Below are positions 17,305 through 26,135 of a DNA stretch of 64,000 bases, in pieces. Below the pieces are notes generated by a model. That model ran no database searches and had not been told where the DNA came from. It was given only the letters and a program-made list of their open reading frames with translations. This DNA is from an uncultured Bacteroidales bacterium (GTDB lineage Bacteria > Bacteroidota > Bacteroidia > Bacteroidales > Bacteroidaceae), in contig CALKIW010000071.1 in assembly GCA_937995875.1 (NCBI GenBank), forward strand, positions 14,245-78,244. The letters are read 5' to 3'. The number at the start of each line of letters is the position of its first letter. Position 1 is the first letter of the stretch. Position numbers and translations under genes: made by a program.

Positions 17305-18573
17305 TTATCTTATCTTCAGTGTGATGATGGTCATGGCCGCGAGGATAATTGTTATAATCCAGAATCGGATGGTGATTTTCGATTCGTGTTTGGCCGAATG
17401 AGGTGCTTTGATCAGATAGGAGCAGTCGGCTTCGAGCTGATCTGGGGTCACCCGGAAGTTGTCGTGTATGGGGGTGCGTTTAAAGATGCGTTGCTTCACG
17501 CCCTTGCGCTTGCCCGCTTTGTAGTACCACACCTGCATGATGACACTGAGACTCTCTACGAAAAATATACCGCAGAGAATCGGCAGCAACAACTCTTTGT
17601 GGATAATGATGGCACAAACGGCGATGATACCGCCGATGGTGAGCGAGCCGGTATCGCCCATAAAGACCTGAGCTGGATAGGCATTATACCACAGGAACCC
17701 AATAAGTGCACCCACAAAGGCACACATAAACACCACCAATTCCTGTGAGCCGGGAATATACATGATGTTAAGATAGGCGGCAAATTCCATGTGCGAACTC
17801 ACGTAGGCCAGTATGCCAAGTGCCACTCCGATGATGGCAGAGTTTCCCGCCGCCATGCCGTCCATACCGTCGTTGAGGTTGGCTCCGTTGCTCACGGCTG
17901 TCACCACCAATATGGTCATGATCACAAAGAGTATCCATCCCGCCGCTACGCGGTGTTTGCCACAGAACGACGTGATGCGGGAGTAGTCCAGATTGTGCCC
18001 TTTGACAAAGGGAATCGTGGTTTTGAGGGTCTTCCGCGCCTCTGCCCTATGCTTAATAACAACTTCCTGCCCCTGCTTTTCAAGCACGATGTTCTCGTTG
18101 GATTTCACATCTGGCGAAGCCCAGAGCACGAGTCCTACGATGAGTCCGATACCCACTTGCCCCACTATTTTATATTTGCCTTTCAATCCCTCCTTGTTGC
18201 GTCGGAATATCTTGATGAAGTCGTCCATACCGCCAAGCACTCCCAACCACACTGTGGTGATAATCATCAGGATGAGGTAAATGTTTCTCAATCGGCCGAG
18301 AAGCAGTACGGGAATGAGTATCGACACGATGATGATGATGCCACCCATGGACGGAACGCCAATCTTCTTGGTGCCGAACGGGTCTATTTTCTCATCACGT
18401 TGGGTCTCGGTAATCTGTTTTTTCTTCAGGAATTTGATGAAACGCTCACCAAACCATGCCGACACGACCAATGATAAAATCAGTGCCAATAACGCCCGGA
18501 ACGAAATATAACCCCATATTCGTGCACCGGAGATGCCGAACTGTTCTAAGAATCTAAATAGGTAATATAGCAT
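17305..18573 (-). CDS. mraY: Phospho-N-acetylmuramoyl-pentapeptide transferase
   Basis: An integral membrane enzyme of 422 residues that attaches phospho-MurNAc-pentapeptide to undecaprenyl phosphate, giving lipid I. Signature segments are LGGMDDFIKIFRRNKEGL (the aspartate pair), NGANLNDGMDGMAAG, and YNAYPAQVFMGDTGSLTIG. The terminal region has FKRTPIHDNFR. It is longer than the usual 360 residues through an insert at about 160-205 (ENIVLEKQGQEVVIKHRAEA), which I take to be the Bacteroidota-specific loop. It follows murE by 14 bp. Confidence 0.96.
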   Translation of the reverse strand: MLYYLFRFLEQFGISGARIWGYISFRALLALILSLVVSAWFGERFIKFLKKKQITETQRDEKIDPFGTKKIGVPSMGGIIIIVSILIPVLLLGRLRNIYLILMIITTVWLGVLGGMDDFIKIFRRNKEGLKGKYKIVGQVGIGLIVGLVLWASPDVKSNENIVLEKQGQEVVIKHRAEARKTLKTTIPFVKGHNLDYSRITSFCGKHRVAAGWILFVIMTILVVTAVSNGANLNDGMDGMAAGNSAIIGVALGILAYVSSHMEFAAYLNIMYIPGSQELVVFMCAFVGALIGFLWYNAYPAQVFMGDTGSLTIGGIIAVCAIIIHKELLLPILCGIFFVESLSVIMQVWYYKAGKRKGVKQRIFKRTPIHDNFRVTPDQLEADCSYLIKAPHSAKHESKITIRFWIITIILAAMTIITLKIR

Positions 18574-18587
18574 TTTTCTAACTTTCT

Positions 18588-20072
18588 TTAATCGTTTCTT
18601 GATGAAGCGTCGGCAGTTTTGCTGTCGATACCGAATATCTCCCGAATCACTTCCTTGTCGTCAAAGTGATGCTTCACTCCTTTTATCTCTTGATAGTTTT
18701 CGTGCCCTTTTCCGGCTACGAGCACCACGTCGCCCTTGCCTGCCAACATACAGGCGGTCTTGATGGCTTCGCGTCGGTCGGCAATACTGATCACCTTTTT
18801 CATCTGCTGCTTGTTAAGTCCGGCAAGCATGTCGTCGATGATGTCCTGCGGCTCTTCAAATCGAGGATTGTCACTGGTGATAATCACGCGGTCGCTCTGT
18901 TTCACTGCTTCCTGTGCCATCAGCGGACGTTTGCCCTTGTCTCGGTTGCCGCCTGCACCGCAAACGGTGATGATGTGCCCTTTTCCGTCGACTTCTTGGA
19001 TGGCGTTGAGCACATTCTCCAGAGCGTCGGGTGTGTGGGCATAGTCCACAATGGCCGTCACACCCTCCGGCGACTGTATCGGCTCCAACCGTCCACTCAC
19101 GCTGTGAAGCGTACTCAGGGCTATCAGGATGTCTTCCGGTTGCTTGCCCAACATCCGGGCGGCACCATAAACCGCCAGCAGATTGCTCACATTGAACTTG
19201 CCGATGAACTGCACACCCACTTCATGACCGTCCACATTGAGATACATTCCGGCAAAGTGCATCTCTATGATGCGTGCGCGGAAATCGGCCATCTGGCGTG
19301 TCGAATAGGTCTTTACGGTTGCCTTGCAGTTTTGCACCATAACCATGCCGTTCTTGTCGTCGGCGTTGGTAATGGCGAATGACGACTTGGGCAGGTCGTC
19401 AAAGAATTTCTTTTTGGCATTGCGATAGTTCTCAAACGTTTTGTGATAGTCGAGATGGTCGCGCGAAAGATTGGTAAACAGACCGCCTGTAAAGCTTAGT
19501 CCGCCGATGCGCTTCTGAGCAATGGCATGACTGGAACACTCCATGAACGCATATTCACATCCTGCATCGACCATTCGCGCCAACAGTTTGTTCAGCTCAA
19601 CGGCATCAGGCGTGGTGTGGTCGGCAGGTATAGCCTCGTCTTCTATGTAATTGCAGACGGTGGACAGAAGTCCGCATTTGTGGCCCATTTTGCGGAACAT
19701 ATTATATAATAAGGTGGCAACGGTGGTTTTCCCATTCGTGCCCGTCACGCCCACGAGTTTCAGTTTCTTGGACGGATTGCCGTAGAAAACTGTGGCCACC
19801 TTTCCAACCACATCTTCGGTTGATGTCACCTGCACATAGGTCACACCCTCTGTCCGGTCTTCGGGGACATCTTCACAGAGTATGGCTTTGGCTCCCATTG
19901 CTATGGCTTTGGGTATGAAGCGGTGCCCATCAACCTGTGTTCCCTTCATCGCAACGAAGAGATGACCGTTGTCAATCTTGCGTGAGTCGATGTTCACGCC
20001 CGTGATGTCAGCATCAGCATCGCCGATGATGGCAAGCGGGTTGATAGCTTTCAGCAACTCTTGTAATTTCAT
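18588..20072 (-). CDS. murE: UDP-MurNAc-L-Ala-D-Glu--meso-diaminopimelate ligase
   Basis: A 494-residue Mur ligase. It has the P-loop GTNGKTTVATLLYNM from G111, the MurE N-terminal DITGVNIDSRKIDNGHLF, and the specificity motif DNPR at 401-404. In characterised enzymes that motif selects meso-diaminopimelate rather than lysine, so the organism should have DAP-type peptidoglycan. It lies 43 bp downstream of ftsI and 14 bp upstream of mraY. Confidence 0.96.
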   Translation of the reverse strand: MKLQELLKAINPLAIIGDADADITGVNIDSRKIDNGHLFVAMKGTQVDGHRFIPKAIAMGAKAILCEDVPEDRTEGVTYVQVTSTEDVVGKVATVFYGNPSKKLKLVGVTGTNGKTTVATLLYNMFRKMGHKCGLLSTVCNYIEDEAIPADHTTPDAVELNKLLARMVDAGCEYAFMECSSHAIAQKRIGGLSFTGGLFTNLSRDHLDYHKTFENYRNAKKKFFDDLPKSSFAITNADDKNGMVMVQNCKATVKTYSTRQMADFRARIIEMHFAGMYLNVDGHEVGVQFIGKFNVSNLLAVYGAARMLGKQPEDILIALSTLHSVSGRLEPIQSPEGVTAIVDYAHTPDALENVLNAIQEVDGKGHIITVCGAGGNRDKGKRPLMAQEAVKQSDRVIITSDNPRFEEPQDIIDDMLAGLNKQQMKKVISIADRREAIKTACMLAGKGDVVLVAGKGHENYQEIKGVKHHFDDKEVIREIFGIDSKTADASSRND

Positions 20073-20115
20073 ATTGCAGTTATTATATTGTTTTCGAAGT
20101 CATTAGCTATGTACC

Positions 20116-22284
20116 TTATTTCAAGGTCAGCGTGCACACATTGCCTTTCTGAATGTAGTGGCCGGCCGGCAGACTTTGTTCAACCACCTTTCCCCGACCG
20201 TTGATGCGGCACCGCACACCACGCTTTTCTATCAGATAAACGGCATCGCGTGCTCCCATGCCGGTTACATCGGGGATAAACTTGTTGCCCCATTCTTTTT
20301 TCTTCACCAGCGAAACATGGTTGTCTGCTTTCTGCACCGTACCCCAAATGGGCTTCTTCGTGGGAGTATTGCTTCTGAAATTGGCGTTTGTCTTGATGCC
20401 CAGATTAGACAAAACATAGTCGGCCGACAGAATGTTTCCACCCTTCACGTCGGGCACGAGAATAGAAGTGGAGTCCCTCGCATCTTTCACGTCGAGACGA
20501 ACACTGTGCGCCATGATGCCTTCGGCAATATGGCGGAACACAACACCGCTCATGCCACCGCCCGAAGCCGGTAATCCCGATTTCTGGATGCACACGATAC
20601 AGCTGTAGCGTGGTGCGTCGGCGGGGAAGAAACCGGCAAACGACAATAAGTAGTTCACGCGTCCGCTCTTGTATCCGGCGGCACCTTGTGAAATTTGTGC
20701 CGTACCCGTCTTGCCGGCGACGGCAAACGATGGCGACCCGGCTTTCCTGCCTAAGCCCTCGCTCACCACTTTGGTCAGCATCTCCTGCATCCATTTTATC
20801 ACTTTGGGAGAGGCAATCTGTTCGTGCCCTGCAACCACCTGCGGTGGAAATTCCTCGATGATTTCTCCGTTTTTCACGGCCGCTTTCACAAAGCGCGGTT
20901 GCATCATCTTTCCGCCATTGGCAATGGCATTGTAAAAGGTAAGGGTAGAGATGGGCGGAATCTGCGTCTCGTATCCTATACTCATCCATGGGAGGGCTGT
21001 GTTGCTCCAATTAACCCACTCGCCGCGTTTATTCTTTTTGGGCATACGGACGATGCCTGACGCTGCTCCCACAATCGGGATGTGCAGGTCGGCGGTGATG
21101 CCCGAACGATAGACGCCTTCCACGAATTTCTCAGGATTGGCATGATAATATTCGTCTATGATTCGACTCACGCCAATGTTCGAGCTCACTTTCAGCGTCT
21201 TTGGCAGATTCATCGTTCCGTAGCCCCCACGCCGCCAGTTGTGGTCTTTCATCTGCCGTCCGTACATCGGCCAGATGCCGCCACCGGTATCTACAATCTT
21301 GGTGGTGTCGCACATACCGTCTTCCAGAGCTGTCATTATCGATATGGGCTTGAACACCGAGCCGGGTTCGAGCAGGTCGCTCACGGCATGATTCTTGATT
21401 TCGCGATACTTGCCGTCGATACATTTTTCCATATTGACAATGGCCTTCACGTCGCCGGTCTGCACTTCCATCACGATGGCTACTCCCACATTGCCGTTGA
21501 TTTCTTCCAGTTCGTCGATGACAGCGCGCTCTGCCAGGTCCTGCATCCGCACGTCGATGGTGGTCACGATGTCGGCTCCGGCTATGGGTGGAGTGTCCAT
21601 GATGTCGAGAAACTTATTGAGCACCTTGCGCCGGTGCTTGATGCCGTTGGTGCCGCGAAGCAGCGAATCGTAAGACAGTTCGAGTCCGCATCGCGGTGTC
21701 CGACCGTTGTCCATGGCCGCATACATATCGCCTACGGTGCGCCCGGCCAGAGTGCCGTATGGCCGTTCGCGCGAGTTGAGTTCGTCCCAATGGAAACCGC
21801 TCTTGAATTTAGACAGACAGAACACGGGCAACTGCTTCACCTGTGAATAGGTGTTGTAGTCGATGCGTTTTGGCCAAATGGCCCAATGACGCTTTCTTTC
21901 TTTCTTTCCCCGTTCCAGATGAGCCTTGAACTGTGCCGCACTCTGTTCGGGGAATATCCTGTTCAGCCCCATGCAGATGCTGTCGAGTTTTTCATGCCAA
22001 AGACTGTCGGTTTTAGCATCGTAGAGCTGCTTGAAATCCATATATATCTTGAACTCAGGCAGCGACGATGCCAGCAACTGACCGTCGCAACTCAGAATGT
22101 TGCCACGTGTGGGGATCACCTCCACACTGTCTTTCTTTACGCGGTCGGCCACTTTCAGCCAATAGTCGCGCTTGGCGGTCATGATATAGCTTGCCTTGGC
22201 CACCACAGCCAATGCGATAACTGTCATCAACACAGCTATGGCGCTGTATCTGGGCATGATTTTGTTATAGTCGAATTTGCTCAT
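20116..22284 (-). CDS. ftsI: Septal transpeptidase FtsI (PBP3) with PASTA domain
   Basis: A class B penicillin-binding protein of 722 residues with one N-terminal membrane anchor (about 12-32). The pedestal domain has IPTRGNILSCDGQLLASSLP, and all three transpeptidase motifs are intact: SVFK at 309-312, SSN at 367-369 and KTG at 525-527. The C-terminal 130 residues add PASTA-type modules (VPDVKGGNILSADYVLSNLG; FIPDVTGMGARDAVYLIEKR). A PASTA tail is known in Bacteroidota and Gram-positive FtsI but not in E. coli. It cross-links septal peptidoglycan and partners FtsW. The gene is 6 bp after the ftsL-like gene. Confidence 0.95.
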   Translation of the reverse strand: MSKFDYNKIMPRYSAIAVLMTVIALAVVAKASYIMTAKRDYWLKVADRVKKDSVEVIPTRGNILSCDGQLLASSLPEFKIYMDFKQLYDAKTDSLWHEKLDSICMGLNRIFPEQSAAQFKAHLERGKKERKRHWAIWPKRIDYNTYSQVKQLPVFCLSKFKSGFHWDELNSRERPYGTLAGRTVGDMYAAMDNGRTPRCGLELSYDSLLRGTNGIKHRRKVLNKFLDIMDTPPIAGADIVTTIDVRMQDLAERAVIDELEEINGNVGVAIVMEVQTGDVKAIVNMEKCIDGKYREIKNHAVSDLLEPGSVFKPISIMTALEDGMCDTTKIVDTGGGIWPMYGRQMKDHNWRRGGYGTMNLPKTLKVSSNIGVSRIIDEYYHANPEKFVEGVYRSGITADLHIPIVGAASGIVRMPKKNKRGEWVNWSNTALPWMSIGYETQIPPISTLTFYNAIANGGKMMQPRFVKAAVKNGEIIEEFPPQVVAGHEQIASPKVIKWMQEMLTKVVSEGLGRKAGSPSFAVAGKTGTAQISQGAAGYKSGRVNYLLSFAGFFPADAPRYSCIVCIQKSGLPASGGGMSGVVFRHIAEGIMAHSVRLDVKDARDSTSILVPDVKGGNILSADYVLSNLGIKTNANFRSNTPTKKPIWGTVQKADNHVSLVKKKEWGNKFIPDVTGMGARDAVYLIEKRGVRCRINGRGKVVEQSLPAGHYIQKGNVCTLTLK

Positions 22285-22290
22285 TTCGCT

Positions 22291-22827
22291 TCATTCCGGA
22301 ATATTTATGATATAGGGAGGCTGGTTGGCCATTTTCAGCACACTGTCTTCATTGTTTTTCAAGAGTTTCAGTACGTTGCTTTCCCGGCTTTTTTCGGTGA
22401 GCTGGCTGGTGCTCGAAAGGGCTTTGTATTTTGCGTCCTGAAGTTCACTTTGCAGATGGTCTATCTCGATGATATCCTGCTGACAACTGTATCGGTTGGA
22501 GATGTACAGTATCAGGAAGAACACAATGAGAATCAACAGCCATATCTGCCGACGCACGGCCGCCGTGTTCAGAATGTCGCCACCAAGTATCTTGCGAAGG
22601 GAGAGGGTGCGCGACTGCGGGGCCTCGCCTTCGATGGCTTGTTTTTGTATCACCTCTTTCAGCGACAGCTCGTCGGGATCATCGTCCTGCACGGCTTTCT
22701 CCTTGCCGTTGTTGGCGGCTTTCTTTCTGTCGGCAGTAGCTTTCAGGGCATCTCTGGCCTCCTCGTCGGAGGGGCCGTAGTTGTCCTGTTGAGGCTCGTC
22801 TTGTATTTGGTCTTTGTCTTTTTTCAT
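22291..22827 (-). CDS. FtsL-like divisome protein
   Basis: A bitopic protein of 178 residues with an acidic, Lys-rich N-terminus of about 94 residues, one membrane helix (about 95-111, IWLLILIVFFLILYISN), and a periplasmic coiled-coil stretch (IIEIDHLQSELQDAKYKALS). Position between rsmH and ftsI, and this topology, are those of FtsL, which joins FtsB and FtsQ and activates FtsWI. The cytoplasmic part is far longer than in E. coli FtsL (121 residues in total). Direct sequence similarity is low, so the call is from synteny and topology. Its ATG overlaps the rsmH stop by 4 bp. Confidence 0.8.
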   Translation of the reverse strand: MKKDKDQIQDEPQQDNYGPSDEEARDALKATADRKKAANNGKEKAVQDDDPDELSLKEVIQKQAIEGEAPQSRTLSLRKILGGDILNTAAVRRQIWLLILIVFFLILYISNRYSCQQDIIEIDHLQSELQDAKYKALSSTSQLTEKSRESNVLKLLKNNEDSVLKMANQPPYIINIPE

Positions 22828-23750
22828 AGCTTTTCAGCAATCCTTAGTTTTGCGCTGCGGCTTCTCGGGTTTCTTTCCTGTTCCTCGTCGCTCGGAACAA
22901 TCACTTTGTTGTTGATGAGTTTAAAGGGACATTGTGGTCTGCCGTAAAAATCTTTTATGATTCTGCCCTCAACATTGCCTGCCTTCATCATGTTTTTCAC
23001 GATGCGGTCTTCGAGCGAATGATAGGTGATGATGCTTAGTCGTCCTCCGGGAGCCAGCAACTCTGTGGCTGCGACAAGCATTTCCTTGAGGGCCGACATC
23101 TCTTGGTTTACCTCTATCCGCAGGGCTTGAAACAGCTTGGCCATTTCTTTTTTCTCGCGTTCCCGCTTGAAAATCGGCTCTACGGCTTTGGCGAAGTCGC
23201 TTGTGGTGAGAATCTGCTTTTGGCTTCTTGCCTTCACCAGCTCGGAAGCGATGCGCCGTGATGCTTTCAACTCTCCGTAGAGATAGAAAACATCGGCCAA
23301 CTGCTCTTCTTCGTAATTGTTCACAATGTCGGCGGCTGTCTGTCCGGCGCGCCTGTTCATGCGCATATCCAACGGCGCGTCAAAGCGGAAAGAGAATCCT
23401 CTCGTTTCGTCGTCGAAATGATGGCTCGACACGCCGAGATCGCCCAGAAGTCCGTCGATATGGTCCACCCCGTAATAGCGCATCCAATTCTTCAGATAAC
23501 GGAAGTTGGAGCGCACAAAGGTGAACTGTTGTGCCTTGTCGGTGGAGGGGTGGAAATTTTCCTCCGCGTCTGCGTCTTGGTCGAAGCTGTAGAGATGGGC
23601 ACTGTTGTCGAGCCGGGCAAGTATTTCCTGAGAATGGCCACCGCCCCCGAATGTGACGTCCACATAGATGCCACCGGGCTTGATGCGAAGTCCGTCCACA
23701 CTTTCCTTCAGTAATACGGGAACATGGTATGTCTCTGCTTTTGTAACCAT
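22824..23750 (-). CDS. rsmH: 16S rRNA (cytosine-N4) methyltransferase RsmH
   Basis: 308 residues. SAM-binding motif VDVTFGGGGHSQEILARL near the N-terminus, IDGLLGDLGVSSHHFDDETR, and the C-terminal SIITYHSLEDRIVKNMMKAG are diagnostic of RsmH (MraW), which methylates N4 of C1402 in 16S rRNA. It is second in the dcw cluster after mraZ with a 140-bp spacer. The stop overlaps the ftsL-like start (ATGA-type). Confidence 0.96.
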   Translation of the reverse strand: MVTKAETYHVPVLLKESVDGLRIKPGGIYVDVTFGGGGHSQEILARLDNSAHLYSFDQDADAEENFHPSTDKAQQFTFVRSNFRYLKNWMRYYGVDHIDGLLGDLGVSSHHFDDETRGFSFRFDAPLDMRMNRRAGQTAADIVNNYEEEQLADVFYLYGELKASRRIASELVKARSQKQILTTSDFAKAVEPIFKREREKKEMAKLFQALRIEVNQEMSALKEMLVAATELLAPGGRLSIITYHSLEDRIVKNMMKAGNVEGRIIKDFYGRPQCPFKLINNKVIVPSDEEQERNPRSRSAKLRIAEKL

Positions 23751-23890
23751 TCTTGTTGTTGTCCTATGTTTTTCAAATTTTTAAACGGTTGGAAAAGGGC
23801 GGTTTGTTGTTGTCAGACTGGCTTCTCCGCTCTGCTTCCACGTCTCGTTGTTTTATCTCGGATTTTTCTTGTTGCAGTCTCGGCAGTTGG

Positions 23891-24364
23891 TTATTCTTCG
23901 GTTGGAGAAGACGATGGGCGCGGTTGCATCAGCTTCTCTAAGGCTGCGCCAAAATCTTCCTTGTTCAGCAACGGCAGTTCCTCGGCGGGCTTGTTGGCCC
24001 AAATCTCGATGGTGTCGCCCATGCCGACGAAGCGAAGCGACTGGTCGATGTCGGCCGCCTGCAGAAAGTTCTTGGGAATGAGTATGCGCCCGCTGCCGTC
24101 TATGGCAATGCTCGTCACGCCACTCACAAAAGTGCGGTAAACCATCTGTTGGCGGCGATCCCACCGAGACAGGCGTGAGCGCATCTCGTCTATCAGCGCG
24201 TTCCAAACTGATTGCGGATAGATGACGAGCGTGTTTTCGAAGATGTCTTGGCGAAGCACAAGATCGGTTTCGCCGCACGCCATGAGCGACTTGCGAAATT
24301 GTGCGGGGAGAAAAGCTCTGCCCTTGGCGTCGATTTTTGCCTCTATATTGCCTAAAAAACGCAT
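23891..24364 (-). CDS. mraZ: Transcriptional regulator MraZ
   Basis: 157 residues from the ATG at 24364 (MRFLGNIEAKIDAKGRAFLP). The open frame extends 24 codons further, but across the promoter and operator. It has two SpoVT/AbrB-like modules, each with the DxKGR signature: IDAKGRAFLPAQFR at about 10 and IDGSGRILIPKNFL at about 90. MraZ is a ring-shaped DNA-binding protein that controls the dcw operon by binding TGGG direct repeats. Such repeats are present directly upstream (24411-24435), so autoregulation is likely. Confidence 0.95.
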   Translation of the reverse strand: MRFLGNIEAKIDAKGRAFLPAQFRKSLMACGETDLVLRQDIFENTLVIYPQSVWNALIDEMRSRLSRWDRRQQMVYRTFVSGVTSIAIDGSGRILIPKNFLQAADIDQSLRFVGMGDTIEIWANKPAEELPLLNKEDFGAALEKLMQPRPSSSPTEE

Positions 24365-24393
24365 ACGTACATCTTTATGGTAGAATTTGCCCT

Positions 24394-24435
24394 CAAAGTT
24401 ACACAAAATTCCCCACTTCTCACCACTTTGCCCCA
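24394..24435 (-). promoter_or_regulatory. MraZ operator and mraZ promoter
   Basis: On the minus strand TGGGG-5 nt-TGGTG-5 nt-TGGGG (24435-24411) is followed after 9 nt by TAACTTTG (24401-24394), a perfect -7 element. Three boxes with a 10-bp period are the known MraZ-binding layout (TGGGN with 5-nt spacers in E. coli). They cover the -33 region, so binding should directly affect RNA polymerase. Predicted start near 24387. Confidence 0.8.
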
Positions 24436-24780
24436 CTAATTTTGCGATTTGGGCTTATTTTGTGATATTTTCGGGTTTTGTGAGTGTGGTTTTATAGAAT
24501 GAAGGCGCATTGGCAAAGTTGAATCGGAAGTTTCAGAATCATTTTTCATGGATGCAGAAGATGTAGATGGGGCAGGTTACGTGGGTTTTTACCGTTTGCC
24601 TTTAAGGGCTTTTGATGTAGTGAAAATGTTTGTAAAAATAATGACAAAAGGCTTCAAATGCTTCCAATATTCCAAACAAGAAAAAGCTTTTCTCCAAAAT
24701 CGAGAAATTTGACGGGTTTTCTGTAACTTTCTGATTGTGTCTACATTATAGAAATCTTTGGTTTTTAAACGAAAAATAAT

Positions 24781-24935
24781 TTTCCAAAGGCGTTGCCGTT
24801 AGGGCTTAACCGTCGTGTGTTTACAGCTTTTCCGCACTGCCTGTAGCGTCGATACGCAAGGCCGTTAAGGTTTAACCGTCACGCGGTTGGGCCCGAATCT
24901 CGGTCAAACGTTGTGCGATTGGGTGCGGCTTTGAT
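24781..24935. repeat. Diverged relative of the dispersed element (copy B)
   Basis: Contains several units resembling the 22-bp array of the dispersed element, largely in reverse orientation: CCGTTAGGGCTTAACCGTC, GGCCGTTAAGGTTTAACCG and CACGCGGTTGGGCC. The conserved left and right ends of the full element are not recognisable. The rest of the 832-bp mraZ-glsA spacer (24437-25268) is AT-rich and shows no gene. Confidence 0.45.
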
Positions 24936-25236
24936 TCTTTATTTACAAAACATGGACTTTTGATTGCTGGAAGGGACAGGTGAGAAAGGTGTTTTTTTAT
25001 GATTTTTATTTGACAGGTAAAGAATATCCCGGCTCTGCGATTAGGACGAAAATCATCGTTGGCAGAAGAAAAGATAGGGGCGGATTATCCGTGAGGCGGT
25101 GAGGGGTGGGGAGCAGGTGGTGCCGGCGCAGAACAGAGCAGAAGGTTAGGGGCTACGTTTATTGACTTTTCGACCTTATTTAAGATAAATTTAAAAGTTT
25201 TTCGCACGAAATAGGAAGATTTAGAAAAAGATGTGT

Positions 25237-25244
25237 TATTTTTG
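25237..25244 (+). promoter_or_regulatory. -7 element of the glsA-glsB promoter
   Basis: TATTTTTG fits TAnnTTTG, 24 nt before the chosen glsA ATG. It lies downstream of the first possible ATG (25233), which argues against that start. Confidence 0.55.
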
Positions 25245-25268
25245 CACATGCACAGTATATTGCGAACA

Positions 25269-26123
25269 ATGAGTGGATGCATAGAAAAGACGATCGATGT
25301 TGAACAAGTATTAAAGAGTAAGTTGGGCAGCAAAACGAAGTATGTGCCTCGTTTTGTTGTCGGATGGCTGAAACGCTTGATTCACGAAGACGAAGTAAAC
25401 AGATTCTTGTGGGAAAGTCGAGACAAGCAGGGTACTGAATGGCTCGAAGCATGTGTGAGGTATCTTGATATGCACGTCACGATAGAAGGAAAGGAGAATC
25501 TGCCCGACAAGAACGACGGCAAACTCTATACGTTTGTGTCAAACCATCCGTTGGGAGGGCAGGACGGAGTTTGTCTGGGTGCCATTATCGGCAGACATTA
25601 TGACGGCAAATTCCGCTATCTTGTTAACGATTTGTTGATGTTTCTGCCAGGTCTCAAGCCGGTGAGCATCGGGATTAACAAGACAGGAAGACAGGGACGC
25701 GATTTCCCGAAGATGGTGGAGGCCGGCTTCAAGAGCGACAACCATATGTTGATGTTCCCTGCCGGATTGAACTCCCGTAACATCGGTGGGGTTATTCGTG
25801 ATTTACCATGGAAGAAAACTTTTATCACTAAAAGTGTGGAGTATCAGCGCGACGTGGTGCCCATCTATTTCAGCGGTCGCAACTCCAAACGTTTTTATCG
25901 ATTGGCTAATTTGCAGAAAAAATTGGGATTGAAGGTGAATATTGCCATGCTGTTCCTGGTCGATGAAATGTATAAAAACGTTCATAAGAATTTTCGTGTT
26001 GTCATTGGTAAGCCTATTCCCTGGCAAACGTTTGATCAAAGTAAAAGTGCGGTGGAATGGGCACAATATGTACAAGACAGGGTTTACGAACAAGCGGGCC
26101 CGGCCGGCTTGCGTGCTGAGTAA
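25269..26123 (+). CDS. glsA: Glycine-lipid O-acyltransferase GlsA-like (PlsC family)
   Basis: 284 residues from ATG 25269 (MSGCIEKTIDVEQVLKSKLG). The acyltransferase block is FVSNHPLGGQDGV, where five residues lie between His and Asp (HX5D) instead of the usual HX4D, followed by LMFPAGLNSRN as the substrate-binding motif. It is directly upstream of a GNAT-type N-acyltransferase (12 bp). That pair matches glsA/glsB of Bacteroides thetaiotaomicron, where GlsB N-acylates glycine and GlsA adds the second, ester-linked acyl chain to make glycine lipids. Function is by synteny and family; an ornithine-lipid type product is the alternative. Confidence 0.82.
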   Translation: MSGCIEKTIDVEQVLKSKLGSKTKYVPRFVVGWLKRLIHEDEVNRFLWESRDKQGTEWLEACVRYLDMHVTIEGKENLPDKNDGKLYTFVSNHPLGGQDGVCLGAIIGRHYDGKFRYLVNDLLMFLPGLKPVSIGINKTGRQGRDFPKMVEAGFKSDNHMLMFPAGLNSRNIGGVIRDLPWKKTFITKSVEYQRDVVPIYFSGRNSKRFYRLANLQKKLGLKVNIAMLFLVDEMYKNVHKNFRVVIGKPIPWQTFDQSKSAVEWAQYVQDRVYEQAGPAGLRAE

Positions 26124-26135
26124 TTCCAACCAACA

